The translations under genes were made by a program, and so were the position numbers. Below the pieces are notes generated by a model. It was not told the DNA's origin, made no database searches, and was given only the letters and a program-made list of their open reading frames with translations. Shown here one piece after another: positions 1 through 6,311 of a stretch of DNA of 9,155 nt (positions are counted from its first letter, which is position 1; each line of letters opens with the position of its first letter). This DNA comes from Actinomycetota bacterium. Lineage in GTDB: Bacteria > Actinomycetota > Acidimicrobiia > Acidimicrobiales > Aldehydirespiratoraceae. The DNA lies in assembly GCA_012271125.1 (NCBI GenBank), contig JAAXHB010000157.1, positions 1 through 9,155 on the forward strand, written 5' to 3'.

Positions 1-78
1 AAGGATGGGTGGTGAGGCAAGTCCTGTCGTGGACGTTGTCGTCGTTGTCGTCATTGTCGTCGGCGGTATCTCGTTCAT
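1..78 (-). CDS. livF: LivF-type ABC transporter ATP-binding protein, N-terminal fragment (cut by window edge)
   Basis: Only the first 26 codons are present; the gene continues beyond position 1. It starts at an ATG (78-76) that overlaps the livG stop codon in an ATGA junction (TGA at 77-75), so it is probably translationally coupled to livG. An AGGG run on the minus strand (90-87) lies about 8 nt upstream of the start. The peptide begins MNEIPPTTM, runs through a Thr-rich stretch and ends GLASPPIL, where the edge cuts it. The final 'PPIL' resembles the start of the first beta strand of an ABC ATPase (ILxVxxL). The LivF identity comes from position: in Liv/HAAT operons a second ATPase usually follows livG. 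A Met at codon 9 is an alternative start that would remove part of the odd N-terminal tail. No ATPase motif lies inside the window, so the family call is inference from context. Confidence 0.6.
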   Translation of the reverse strand, partial: MNEIPPTTMTTTTTTSTTGLASPPIL

Positions 79-794
79 GTGTTGAGCCCTGCTCCCATAT
101 AGAACGCCTGAACCTCAGGGTTTGCCTGAACCTCGGTAGGCGTGCCCTCGGCTATGACCTCGCCAAAGTTCAGCACCGTCACCCGCTCACATGTTGACAT
201 CACAAAGCGCAGGTCGTGCTCGACAACTAGCACTGCGATGCCGTCGTCGGCGATTTCACTAATCAGTGCAGCCATGGCAGCGGTTTCCTCGTTGTTGAGC
301 CCCGAGGAGCACTCATCTAGCAGCAAGATTTTCGGCTTGATGGCGAGTGCTCGTGCTAGCTCGAGGCGGCGCATCGACCCAGTTGGCAGCCCAGCGGCGT
401 GCTCTTCTGCCAGAGCGCCGATGCCGAGGCGAGCGAGCAAAAAGTGCGCCTCATCGGTTGAGCTCAGCGTGGAGCGTTGTGAGCAGGCTTCGATAGCAAC
501 ACGCACATTGTCAAGCGCTGACAGGTTCTCAAAAGTCTCAAGCTGCTCGAAAGTTCTACCGATGCCGGCACGGGCACGTTGAGGGACGCTGTGGCTGGTG
601 ACGTCGTTGCCGTTGAGCAGGACCTGGCCTTTGTTTGGTTTGATCACGCCGGCGATTACATCAAACAGGGTGGTCTTGCCTGAGCCGTTGGGTCCAATTA
701 GCCCAACGATTTGTCCTTGGCCGACCTTGAGGTTGACCTTGTGTAAGGCGTTCAGCGGCCCGAACTGAACGGTGACGTCTCGAACTTCAAGCAT
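75..794 (-). CDS. livG: LivG-type ABC transporter ATP-binding protein (branched-chain amino acid / HAAT family)
   Basis: This is a 239-residue ATPase subunit that would hydrolyse ATP at the cytoplasmic face to power import through the fused permease encoded just upstream. Visible motifs are Walker A GPNGSGKTT (34-42), an RTFE-Q segment at the Q-loop (80-84), a signature-like LPTGSMRRLELA (136-147), Walker B ILLLDE (156-161), a D-loop SSGLN (163-167) and the switch histidine in VVEHD (H193). The ending, with VLNFGEVIAEGTP and AFYMG, is typical of LivG, and so is the length of about 240 residues. Two sites differ from the textbook family: the Q-loop reads RTFE-Q rather than RTFQ, and the signature is LPTGSM rather than LSGGQ/LSYGQ. 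LPTG-type signatures do occur in actinobacterial relatives. The start ATG lies 3 nt after the permease stop, and the end overlaps the next ATPase gene by 4 nt, so this is an operon. The substrate could be amino acids, urea or amides; sequence alone does not decide. Confidence 0.92.
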   Translation of the reverse strand: MLEVRDVTVQFGPLNALHKVNLKVGQGQIVGLIGPNGSGKTTLFDVIAGVIKPNKGQVLLNGNDVTSHSVPQRARAGIGRTFEQLETFENLSALDNVRVAIEACSQRSTLSSTDEAHFLLARLGIGALAEEHAAGLPTGSMRRLELARALAIKPKILLLDECSSGLNNEETAAMAALISEIADDGIAVLVVEHDLRFVMSTCERVTVLNFGEVIAEGTPTEVQANPEVQAFYMGAGLNT

Positions 795-797
795 TGA

Positions 798-3164
798 CTA
801 CGCCTGAGTTTTCGTTGACGACGTCGGCGGTGTCGTCGTTGTTGGCGTAGCAGTCGATGTCGCCGGCGGCGCGGCAGCAGATGTCGTCGTTGAAATAGGC
901 AGTGAGGGCTCTGACAGCCCTATGTCAGCAGCGGCGCTGTCTGGGTCGGTGCTTGTGCCAAAGGAATTGTGATAGCCACCCGCCGGCGTCGCCGCTCCAA
1001 CCACTCCGAGGGCATGGTCGATTTCGACAACGGCTGCTGCGGTAAAGGGTTCGTTCAGCCCAAGCGGGCCAGGGTCGAAAACCCGATGTGCGTCGATGTT
1101 CGCCTGAAAGTTGGCCCGAGCATCGGGTCGCCAAGGCAAAAAGCGGGCAAGGCGTCCGCCGACACGTGTGCCCATGCCGTTGGGGTTGGTGATCAGAATC
1201 ATCACAAAAATACCGGGTGCCAGGATGCTGAGCGATGACAGGACTGGGATTTCGAAGGTTTCTTGGGTGACTATAAATAGCGTCGTTTGAAACGATCCAA
1301 GCAGCGCCGCCACCGGCAGCGACACGCCTCCCCAGACCAGGATCAATATGAGCGGTATGCCTGCGAACAGGCCGAAGTTTTCTGAGACCACGATGGTTTG
1401 TTGAACGCCGAGCAGTGCTCCGCCGAGTCCGGCAATTGCTGCTGACAAGCCGAATGCGAGCAGCTTTACCTTGGTTACGTTGATGCCTGCGGCGGCTGCG
1501 GCTGCTTGGCTGTCTCGAATCGCCGCAAGTCGTCGTCCGATTTTGCTGCGTCGAAGTGTCGCAACCCCGACCATTGCAGCGCAAAACAAGATCGTCAACG
1601 CCACAAAAAAGGCTTGTCCGTTGCGTTCTAATGTCAGGTCAAAGAACCTGAAAGGCACAAATTGTGTGCCTTCGCTTGGTGGCGCGATCAGCGACGATTG
1701 GGTGAAGACAAGCAGTTCGAAGATGCGGGCGAGCGCCATAGAGCTGAGTGCTAGGTAGAGGCCGCTGAGCTTCATCGTTGGGATGGCGAGTGCTGCTCCG
1801 CATATGCCGGCGATGGCTGCGCAGACGAGCAGTCCGCCGACGAAGCCGTTGCTGCCGGATAGGTGGATGTAGGCGACTGCACCAATGCCGGCAAAGGTCA
1901 TAGGGGCGAACCAGACTTGGCCTGCCCAGCCTGTGAGCGGCACAAGCGACAACAAGATGATGGCGGAGACCATTGTGGTGATGCCGTTTTCGAATCCGGC
2001 GGGTGACCATAGGTCAAGACCGGGGAACCAGCCGTTTGACCAGATGAGAGCGATAGCAAGTATTACTGTGGCGCCGAGGGTGGCGTCTCGGGTGGTGGTG
2101 AGGCGTAGCGGTGGGCGCAGGTGCGTTGGGGTGTGGACTTTGTGGTGGATGCCGACTTCGGGCAGCAGTATCAGCAGCCCGAACAAGACGATGGCGGGCA
2201 GTGCTTTGGGTGCGTTGGTGAAGCCGTCAGAAAACGACAGGAACTGGGACATGAATTGTTGGCCGAGTCCGATGAGCACTGCGCCGGCGACAGTCCAGGG
2301 GATGCTGCGCAGGCGTCCAACGGCTGCTGCTGCGACGGCGTCGATGACTAAGAAGCTCAACACGATCACATGCAGGTTGGTTTGGGCGGCGATGAGGATG
2401 CCGGCGAGTGCGGCGAGCGATGAGCCAAGTGCCCAGGCGATGCGTTCGAGCGCGGCGGGGTTTGCGCCGTTTAGGGCGACGAGGGCGGGGGAGTCGACGA
2501 CGGCTCGCATGGCGACTCCGTGTCGGCTTTTGTATAGGAGCAGGCGCAGGCCGATTGCGATAACTACGGCGACGCAGATGGTGAGCAGGCGTTGCCATGT
2601 GACGAACACGCCGAGCATTGGTATGTCGAAGCCACCGTTGCCCACGGCAGGGGTAAGGAAGCGTGGCTGGTCGGGTTTCCATTGGGTGTCGGCGAATCCG
2701 ATGATGGCGATCATGAGGCCGAGGGTGACCATTAGTTGCACGATTAGGCGGACGTTTTTGAGGCGTTGGAACAGGATTTGGTCGAGGAGGACCCCGCCGA
2801 TGGGGGCGAGCACCAATATGACTAGGGCTGCGGCTAGTCCTGCGGGCATGCCTCGTTCTCGTAGTTCCCAGTAGGCAAAGGCCCAGTACATGCCGATTGC
2901 GCCGTGGGCGAAGTTGAAGACACCTGTGGTGGAGTAGGTGAGCACGAGTCCGCTAGCGGATACGGCGTAGATGGCACCTGTGGCGAGTCCGCCAACGATG
3001 ACTGAGCCGACGGTGACTCGTGACACCGGCACACCTGCCCATGTCCAAGCGCAGACGCCGATGGCTGCGACAGCAAGGATGGCGATGACGATTGCTCGGT
3101 GACGGTTTGCTCTTAGGAGGTTGCCTACATCGGCACGTCGTTTCGTGATGGTTTGCTGTGGCAT
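798..3164 (-). CDS. Fused LivH-LivM branched-chain amino acid type ABC permease
   Basis: This 788-residue membrane protein joins two permease subunits that are usually separate (about 300 and 330 residues). The LivH half shows the family motif running from GLVLTYSTTG (72-81) through NFAHG (84-88), then GMYWAF. After a hydrophilic joint near residues 340-360 (HHKVHTPTHLRPPLR), a second set of membrane segments follows. It carries the LivM hallmarks LALSSMALARIFELLVF and the cytoplasmic coupling loop GRRLAAIRDSQAAAAAAGIN, followed by KLLAFGLSAAIAGLGGALLG (roughly residues 540-583). About 129 residues follow the last membrane segment (from about 660): a Pro/Ala/Gly-rich tail ending in a Thr/Pro/Ser-rich stretch, which is not standard for LivM. 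Together with the LivG and LivF ATPases it would form the importer core. The start at 3164 is the first ATG before a plausible basic N-terminus; no clear Shine-Dalgarno sequence precedes it. The upstream spacer is shared with the plus-strand tRNAs. No periplasmic binding protein gene is adjacent. Confidence 0.92.
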   Translation of the reverse strand: MPQQTITKRRADVGNLLRANRHRAIVIAILAVAAIGVCAWTWAGVPVSRVTVGSVIVGGLATGAIYAVSASGLVLTYSTTGVFNFAHGAIGMYWAFAYWELRERGMPAGLAAALVILVLAPIGGVLLDQILFQRLKNVRLIVQLMVTLGLMIAIIGFADTQWKPDQPRFLTPAVGNGGFDIPMLGVFVTWQRLLTICVAVVIAIGLRLLLYKSRHGVAMRAVVDSPALVALNGANPAALERIAWALGSSLAALAGILIAAQTNLHVIVLSFLVIDAVAAAAVGRLRSIPWTVAGAVLIGLGQQFMSQFLSFSDGFTNAPKALPAIVLFGLLILLPEVGIHHKVHTPTHLRPPLRLTTTRDATLGATVILAIALIWSNGWFPGLDLWSPAGFENGITTMVSAIILLSLVPLTGWAGQVWFAPMTFAGIGAVAYIHLSGSNGFVGGLLVCAAIAGICGAALAIPTMKLSGLYLALSSMALARIFELLVFTQSSLIAPPSEGTQFVPFRFFDLTLERNGQAFFVALTILFCAAMVGVATLRRSKIGRRLAAIRDSQAAAAAAGINVTKVKLLAFGLSAAIAGLGGALLGVQQTIVVSENFGLFAGIPLILILVWGGVSLPVAALLGSFQTTLFIVTQETFEIPVLSSLSILAPGIFVMILITNPNGMGTRVGGRLARFLPWRPDARANFQANIDAHRVFDPGPLGLNEPFTAAAVVEIDHALGVVGAATPAGGYHNSFGTSTDPDSAAADIGLSEPSLPISTTTSAAAPPATSTATPTTTTPPTSSTKTQA

Positions 3165-3275
3165 TGGGTTACAAGTTTGCCCTAGTCAGATGGTGTGCTG
3201 TGGCGTTTAGGGGTTGTCAGTCTGGGATGGTTTGGGATGCCTTTGGTAGGGCGGTTGTAGAGTTAGCACCACTTC

Positions 3276-3353
3276 GCACCGGTGCCCGAGCGGACCAAGG
3301 GAACGGCCTGCAAAGCCGTAAAGTCACGGGTTCAAATCCCGTCCGGTGCTCCA
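3276..3353 (+). tRNA. tRNA-Cys(GCA): tRNA-Cys (anticodon GCA), CCA encoded
   Basis: The sequence folds into a full cloverleaf. The acceptor stem GCACCGG (3276-3282) pairs with CCGGTGC (3343-3349). The D-stem is CCC/GGG (3285-3287 with 3299-3301). The anticodon stem ACGGC/GCCGT (3303-3307 with 3315-3319) closes a loop CTGCAAA with anticodon GCA at 3310-3312. The T-stem ACGGG/CCCGT (3326-3330 with 3338-3342) closes the loop TTCAAAT. The discriminator base is T (3350), the identity base expected for tRNA-Cys, and CCA is genomically encoded at 3351-3353. It reads opposite to the Liv operon and 31 nt upstream of tRNA-Val. The variable loop (AAAGTC, 6 nt) is slightly long but acceptable. Confidence 0.95.
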
Positions 3354-3384
3354 CGCGTCTAGCCATTAGCCTGAAAGCTCCCCG

Positions 3385-3459
3385 GGGCCGTTAGCTCAGC
3401 CTGGTTAGAGCGCCTGCTCGACACGCAGGAGGTCAGAGGTTCAAATCCTCTACGGCCCA
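3385..3459 (+). tRNA. tRNA-Val(GAC): tRNA-Val (anticodon GAC), CCA not encoded
   Basis: The sequence forms a full cloverleaf. The acceptor GGGCCGT (3385-3391) pairs with ACGGCCC (3452-3458). The D-stem is GCTC/GAGC (3394-3397 with 3408-3411). The anticodon stem CCTGC/GCAGG (3413-3417 with 3425-3429) closes the loop TCGACAC with anticodon GAC at 3420-3422. The T-stem AGAGG/CCTCT (3435-3439 with 3447-3451) closes the loop TTCAAAT. The discriminator base is A (3459). It is followed by CCCC rather than CCA, so the 3' end needs CCA addition, unlike the neighbouring tRNA-Cys. The Cys-Val order resembles the common actinobacterial Gly-Cys-Val cluster, with no Gly member visible upstream in this window. 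Confidence 0.95.
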
Positions 3460-3563
3460 CCCCGCTACTGCCTAGATATTTACCTTGTGCCAGCTACTTT
3501 TCCTGCCGCAGCTTTTGATATTCAACTTGCTTGACCCTCCACCTAACCCCTAAGTAGGCGCTT
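3460..3563 (+). other. Intergenic spacer between tRNA-Val and gene A; possible weak promoter
   Basis: This is about 100 bases with no gene. It is pyrimidine-rich and contains a TTGACC (3531-3536) and a TAAGTA (3551-3556), which could be -35-like and -10-like elements of gene A. However, they are only 14 nt apart, shorter than usual. If TAAGTA were a -10 element, transcription would begin almost at the ATG at 3564, giving a nearly leaderless mRNA. The same bases read AAGTAGG, a weak Shine-Dalgarno match six bases before the ATG, so the two readings compete. No hairpin-plus-T-run terminator for the tRNAs is visible. The promoter call is a guess. Confidence 0.3.
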
Positions 3564-4562
3564 ATGTTCATTGTTTGGCGGATCATTGCGGTTATTGCGA
3601 GCATCACGTTTTTCACTGGTGGTTGTGACATTCTTAGCAGCCAGAACTGCGACTATGTCGACCTAGGGGGCGGACGACGGGTCACCTACACCTGTTATCC
3701 CTACGAGGCAGAGGGAACCATGTCTGCCGGTGGAGCTGCTGCGTTGTTGATTCTTGGCGGCTTCGGGTTGTTGATACTTGGATTTTGGTCTGTCATCTGG
3801 GCTGGCATCCGCAATTGGAACGCAGATCGCAAAGGCTCAAATTCCTGGAACAACGACTACGGCAGTTATTCCGGTAGTACCTATAAAAGCCCCTATTCCA
3901 GCTCGTCCTCGTCTACGAGTTCATCAAGCAACTACCGAGGCTCGTATAGCTCGTATTCATCAAGCGCTGGACCAGATATGTCAAAGCCAGATATGTCAAA
4001 GAACGTGCCATTGTCTATTGCGGCGGTGCTGAAAAAGGTTGCGTTGAAGGAAGGTGTTGGGACTGCGGGTTGGAATCATGCGGTTGAGTTGATGGTGATG
4101 CTCGGTAACGGGTTGATTTCTGAATATGACGCGAATCTGATGTTGAGCCGTTCTAGTTATGAAGACGCCGACCTTTACGGTCTGCCTGATGATCTCAAAT
4201 GGGTGCTGGTTAGAGCCACGATTGGTATTGCGATCTCTGATTATGAGTTCACCGACGCTGAACGTGACGCAATTATTGAAGTGATTCAAGACCTTTGGCG
4301 GATATCTGAAGCCGAAGCCACCGTGCGGTTTTTCAGCATTATGTCTGTGCTGACAGATGAGACTGATCCGAAGAAGGCCGAGGCACTAGAGACGTTGGGC
4401 TTAGGTCACGATGCGTCTACGACCGAAATCCGTGCTGCTTATCTCCGGCTAGTTCGCGAGAACCATCCCGATGCTGTCCCTCCTGATCAACGTGCTGCCG
4501 CCACCACCCGCACCGCCGAAATCAACGCCGCCTACGACTACTTGATGGGCCAATCCCCCTAA
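3564..4562 (+). CDS. Gene A: membrane-anchored TerB-like/J-domain protein (DjlA-like layout)
   Basis: This is a 332-residue protein with four regions. Residues 3-19 and 57-81 are membrane segments. The loop between them carries cysteines C21, C29 and C44. Arginines and lysines after the second segment (R83, R89, K90) favour a cytoplasmic C-terminal part and an outside loop. Residues 91-134 are a Ser/Tyr-rich low-complexity linker with seven tyrosines. Residues 148-262 form an alpha-helical domain resembling TerB/DjlA, with the central AISDYEFTDAE standing where the family has ADGxLTxxE. Residues 273-329 are a J domain with helix II, the HPD motif at 301-303 and a terminal AEINAAYDYLMG helix. 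J domains stimulate the ATPase of DnaK (Hsp70), so the likely role is to recruit DnaK to the membrane. E. coli DjlA has the same order (TM, TerB-like, J) but one TM segment. The gene ends in a TAATG overlap with gene B, its paralogue over the C-terminal half. The client is unknown. Confidence 0.9.
   Translation: MFIVWRIIAVIASITFFTGGCDILSSQNCDYVDLGGGRRVTYTCYPYEAEGTMSAGGAAALLILGGFGLLILGFWSVIWAGIRNWNADRKGSNSWNNDYGSYSGSTYKSPYSSSSSSTSSSSNYRGSYSSYSSSAGPDMSKPDMSKNVPLSIAAVLKKVALKEGVGTAGWNHAVELMVMLGNGLISEYDANLMLSRSSYEDADLYGLPDDLKWVLVRATIGIAISDYEFTDAERDAIIEVIQDLWRISEAEATVRFFSIMSVLTDETDPKKAEALETLGLGHDASTTEIRAAYLRLVRENHPDAVPPDQRAAATTRTAEINAAYDYLMGQSP
3972..4001 (+). repeat. Perfect 15-bp tandem duplication inside gene A
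   Basis: CCAGATATGTCAAAG occurs twice back to back (3972-3986 and 3987-4001). It is in frame and encodes PDMSK twice, residues 137-146, at the end of the low-complexity linker and just before the TerB-like domain. Identity at the nucleotide level suggests a recent slippage event that lengthened the linker by five residues. Confidence 0.97.
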
Positions 4563-5818
4563 TGGCTCTCCCACCCATCAACCCGATTGATTCAGGTCAC
4601 CTCCCCAGAGGCTGGCCCGTAGACCACCTGGGACATCACTTAATTGATTGCCCTAGATGTGCAAGTTCTGACAGGCGGATACGACAAATAGGTGAACGGT
4701 TCGCGGTCATTAGCGGCCGATCATGGTTTGGCTCCGTGTCTCCATGGAATCGGAATTATCTTCGTAAGCACTCGAAAACTTACGACAAGCTTGGTCGTCG
4801 GGGTGAAATTGAAATGTGCCGAACATGCTTGACTCCATATCTTGTGGATGAATTCGGCATTGTGACATCTTGGAAGGCCGAGATGGGGATGCTTGATCTC
4901 TTGACATCAGGTAGCAGTTTGAATGCAGCAAAACGTTGGGCAATTTTGCCAGTTGGACCAAACCGTCCTAGGCAAGAGCGTTTCTCCGCAAGTTCTCGAT
5001 CAAGCAAAAGCTCAGGTTCAAGAGCATCAGGGCCACGAATGGGCTCGCCGGGACCATCGCGTCGTCCGGGCACGTCATCGAAAACATCTTCACGTCCTAG
5101 AGACCCTGCAGATAATCGTTCATACCAGGAGCGTCGTGCTGCTGATTTTGGAAACCGCAACGCGTCTACAAAAGCAGGTAACACTTCAAGCCAAGGGTCA
5201 GGTGCTAAAAAGGCTTCTCAGGCGAGCAGTGCGGACGATTCCTCACCAAAAACCTCAAACAAAACTCGGTCAATTGCGGCTGTTTTGCGATATGTGGCCA
5301 TAGTGGAGGACATGGGCAGTCTTGGATGGGATAAAGCTAAGCGGCTGCTAGCAGAGGTCTGCGATGACGTGGTTTCCAACGCCGATGCTGAGAAACTTTT
5401 GCGCCAGGCGCGCAAGTCAGATATTGACAAAAGTGCGATACCTGATGAAGATAGGCAGTTCTTGCTCAGAGCGTCAATGGAAATTGCTCTAGCTGATGGC
5501 ATGCTCACTGAAGAAGAGGGTGATGCGGTTGTGGGTGTGATCCAAGACCTACTCAACTGCAGTAAACCTGAAGCTGAGAATGAATATCGAACCCTGCGCG
5601 CAATTTTGGCCCCCGGATACGATCCGAAGAGAGCATCTGCCTTCAAACGACTTGGCTTGATGGATGCCCCAACAACTGCTGAGATCAAGGCTGCATATTT
5701 GAAAAAAGTCAAAGAACATCACCCAGACAGAGTGCCGAAAGCTCACAGGGACAGTGCTACGGCAAAGATGGCTGAAATCAATAGTGCCTATGACTACCTA
5801 ATGGGAGTATCAAAATAA
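4562..5818 (+). CDS. Gene B: zinc-ribbon / TerB-like / J-domain protein
   Basis: This is a 418-residue soluble protein. Residues 1-115 form a module with CPRC (C30, C33) and CRTC (C86, C89), a likely four-cysteine zinc-binding ribbon opening with INPIDSGHLPRG. Residues 135-235 are a Ser/Arg/Lys/Gly-rich, probably disordered linker. Residues 236-350 are a TerB-like helical domain containing ALADGMLTEEEGDAV (309-323), a good match to the ADGxLTxxE hallmark. Residues 358-416 are a J domain with HPD at 387-389 and a final AEINSAYDYLMG. The last ~180 residues align with gene A without large gaps, so the two are paralogues with different N-terminal modules. No membrane segment is seen, so it is probably cytosolic and works with DnaK. 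Its ATG shares one base with gene A's stop (TAATG) and lacks a convincing Shine-Dalgarno sequence, suggesting translation by coupling. The substrate is unknown; zinc binding is inferred from cysteine spacing. Confidence 0.9.
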   Translation: MALPPINPIDSGHLPRGWPVDHLGHHLIDCPRCASSDRRIRQIGERFAVISGRSWFGSVSPWNRNYLRKHSKTYDKLGRRGEIEMCRTCLTPYLVDEFGIVTSWKAEMGMLDLLTSGSSLNAAKRWAILPVGPNRPRQERFSASSRSSKSSGSRASGPRMGSPGPSRRPGTSSKTSSRPRDPADNRSYQERRAADFGNRNASTKAGNTSSQGSGAKKASQASSADDSSPKTSNKTRSIAAVLRYVAIVEDMGSLGWDKAKRLLAEVCDDVVSNADAEKLLRQARKSDIDKSAIPDEDRQFLLRASMEIALADGMLTEEEGDAVVGVIQDLLNCSKPEAENEYRTLRAILAPGYDPKRASAFKRLGLMDAPTTAEIKAAYLKKVKEHHPDRVPKAHRDSATAKMAEINSAYDYLMGVSK

Positions 5819-6231
5819 TGGGGCTACCGAAGATAAACCCGATAGACACAGGACACCTGCCACGTGGCACGCCAATGGATTATCTGGGCTCTAGATCAAT
5901 CTTTTGTCCACGTTGTGGCTGGAAGGATCGGCCTGATACTCAGCAAGCGGAGGTCTTTAGGGTCATTGTTGGCAGGTGGTTCGGTGTGACTGCACATTTG
6001 GCCGTTCGTCCGTTCCTTAAGAGAGCCAAGACAGCTGGCAAGGTCGGTAAGCGGGGTGAGCTTGAGCAGTGCAAAACTTGTCGCACCGTTTACCTGGACG
6101 AGAAGGATGGCTTTGCTGAGGAATGGGCCAAGCTGGGTTACTTGGTCGGTTTTCTGACTCTTGGGATGGATGGCCCTGGACGACTTGCCTTGGTAACACC
6201 TGCTGATGCTGAGTCAGAAGATGATGACTAG
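5818..6231 (+). CDS. Gene C: stand-alone zinc-ribbon-like protein, paralogue of the gene B N-terminus
   Basis: This 137-residue protein matches the N-terminal module of gene B throughout: INPIDTGHLPRGTPMDYLG at the start, CPRC (C30, C33), a basic middle with GKRGELE, CKTC (C85, C88) and VYLDE. The two cysteine pairs sit within one residue of their positions in gene B. It lacks the Ser-rich linker, the TerB-like domain and the J domain, and ends in an acidic tail (ESEDDD). Residues 107-117 (GYLVGFLTLGM) are mildly hydrophobic but too short for a confident membrane segment. Its ATG overlaps the gene B stop by one base (TAATG), and GGGAG at 5803-5807 is a possible Shine-Dalgarno sequence 10 nt upstream. 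The likely role is a partner or competitor of gene B for whatever the ribbon binds. No known family name is recognised. Confidence 0.88.
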   Translation: MGLPKINPIDTGHLPRGTPMDYLGSRSIFCPRCGWKDRPDTQQAEVFRVIVGRWFGVTAHLAVRPFLKRAKTAGKVGKRGELEQCKTCRTVYLDEKDGFAEEWAKLGYLVGFLTLGMDGPGRLALVTPADAESEDDD

Positions 6232-6301
6232 ACCACTCATATTTTGTACAACATTCCTATCGTGTAGTGCAGTGTGCTCACCATGCTGCATGTCTAAAAG
6301 T

Positions 6302-6305
6302 GAGG
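6302..6305 (+). promoter_or_regulatory. Shine-Dalgarno (GAGG) of gene D
   Basis: GAGG ends six bases before the GTG at 6312, and an in-frame TAG at 6306-6308 excludes any start further upstream. Together these fix the unusual GTG start of gene D. Confidence 0.6.
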
Positions 6306-6311
6306 TAGCTA

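Noticed and set aside
31..64. GTCGT-type triplet repeats here and again near 815-900, considered as microsatellite or regulatory repeat
   Set aside because: Both are in frame inside coding sequence and are explained by Thr/Ala-rich protein tails on the minus strand.
1885..2874. Long plus-strand open frame (329 codons) across the permease gene
   Set aside because: It lies entirely antisense to the LivHM fusion, whose protein shows clear family motifs. The antisense product is Arg/Ala/Met-rich with no recognisable domain, a typical shadow of G+C-rich coding DNA.
3276..3285. Palindrome GCACCGGTGC as a possible operator
   Set aside because: It is the 5' acceptor strand and first D-stem bases of tRNA-Cys, so the tRNA fold explains it.
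3158..3394. Plus-strand open frame starting opposite the permease start
   Set aside because: It runs straight through tRNA-Cys and into tRNA-Val, has no ribosome-binding site and no recognisable protein features.
6232..6311. TTGTAC (6244-6249) as a possible -35 element of a promoter for gene D
   Set aside because: No acceptable -10 hexamer occurs at 16-18 nt from it; the evidence is too weak to call.
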